From: an uncultured Lachnospiraceae bacterium
Lineage (GTDB): Bacteria; Bacillota; Clostridia; Lachnospirales; Lachnospiraceae
Assembly: GCA_947177105.1 (NCBI GenBank)
Contig: CAMWTF010000212.1
Span: forward strand, 1-5,157
Reading direction: 5' to 3'
DNA length: 5,157 nucleotides
Shown: positions 4,669 to 5,157 of the stretch, piece after piece
How positions within the stretch are numbered: the first letter of the stretch is position 1
Layout of the letters: the number at the start of each line of letters is the position of its first letter
Made by a program: the position numbers and the translations under genes
Notes under the pieces: generated by a model
Seen by the model: only the letters and a program-made list of their open reading frames with translations
Databases searched by the model: none
What the model was told of the DNA's origin: nothing

Positions 4669-5157
4669 CTACAGCCAGAGGCTGAAGGCCACCAGTACCA
4701 CAATGCCCAGCAGAATGCGGTACCAGCCAAATACTTTGAAATCGTGCTTTTTGATATAACTTAACAGGAAACGCAGCACAAAGACCGAAACCACAAAAGC
4801 CACGATACATCCGACCAGCAGCGCGCCCAGTTCCATGGCTGTAAAGTGAAAGCCGAATTTCACCAGTTTCAGCAGACTGGCGCCAAACATCACCGGCACC
4901 GCCAGGAAAAAAGTATATTCCGCCGCCACTGTGCGGGACACGCCGATAAGCAAAGCGCCCACGATGGTGGCGCCGGAGCGGGAGGTGCCCGGGAAAACTG
5001 CCGCAATCACCTGGAACACGCCGATGAGCAGCGCCGTCTGATAGGTGATCTGGGACAGCTTCCGCACCCTGGGCCGCCTTCCCTTGTTCCAGTTCTCCAC
5101 CACGATGAACGCCACGCCGAACACGATCAGCGCGATTGCCACGCTGGTGGGGTTGTA
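4669..5157 (-). CDS. uppP: Undecaprenyl-diphosphatase UppP (BacA), C-terminal part
   Basis: UppP removes a phosphate from undecaprenyl pyrophosphate to recycle the lipid carrier for peptidoglycan. It is an integral membrane enzyme and contributes to bacitracin tolerance. The last 162 residues are visible; the frame is open to the edge and begins YNPTSVAIALIVFG, so the gene is cut and the GTG at 5142 is not its start. The conserved active-site motif PGTSRSG (nucleotides 4992-4972) sits between hydrophobic helices. Further membrane segments follow (FFLAVPVMFGASLL, LGALLVGCIVAFVVSVFVLRFLL, and ILLGIVVLVAF near the end). The family is usually about 270-290 residues, so about 110-130 residues, including the glutamate-rich N-terminal motif, lie outside. 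The stop is TAG at 4671-4669. I see no link to the heat-shock genes beyond being neighbours. Confidence 0.95.
   Translation of the reverse strand, partial: YNPTSVAIALIVFGVAFIVVENWNKGRRPRVRKLSQITYQTALLIGVFQVIAAVFPGTSRSGATIVGALLIGVSRTVAAEYTFFLAVPVMFGASLLKLVKFGFHFTAMELGALLVGCIVAFVVSVFVLRFLLSYIKKHDFKVFGWYRILLGIVVLVAFSLWL

Overview
The window comes from a Gram-positive Clostridia genome, most likely a Lachnospiraceae-type gut anaerobe. Four things point there: the gene order hrcA-grpE-dnaK behind a CIRCE operator, a DnaK without the extra nucleotide-binding-domain segment found in Gram-negative DnaK, strong AGGAGG-type ribosome binding sites, and a small protein I recognise as DUF6465, which I associate with this family. 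The genus cannot be fixed from the sequence alone. Every convincing gene is on the minus strand, so the biology runs from right to left.

Right end (4669-5157): the C-terminal part of uppP (undecaprenyl-diphosphatase), cut by the window edge. Next (4445-4668) comes about 220 bases with no confident gene. It holds a sigma-A-like promoter and one questionable mini-ORF. Then (3926-4444) comes a 172-residue protein with a long Lys/Ala/Glu/Pro tail, an AT-hook-like PGRKP motif and a C-terminal DUF6465 domain, followed by a clear intrinsic terminator (3864-3892).

The heat-shock operon starts at about 3779. It has an AT-rich palindrome, a sigma-A promoter (TTGACA, 17 bp, TATTTT with an extended -10) and a perfect CIRCE element between the start point and hrcA. 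The genes hrcA, grpE and dnaK follow, and then the first codons of another gene at the left edge, expected by synteny to be dnaJ. HrcA is the repressor that binds CIRCE, DnaK is the Hsp70 chaperone, and GrpE is its nucleotide exchange factor.

The main anomaly is hrcA. It is full length for its family and well conserved, but an in-frame TAA at 3400-3402 interrupts it after about 105 residues, between the winged-helix DNA-binding part and the GAF-like/dimerisation part. The reading frame continues without a shift after the stop, and the operator is intact. The possibilities are a recent nonsense mutation (derepressed chaperone regulon), expression as two pieces, stop-codon readthrough, or a sequence error. 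I see no mobile element, CRISPR array, tRNA or rRNA, and no evidence of a novel multi-gene system. This is a conserved housekeeping locus with one striking lesion.
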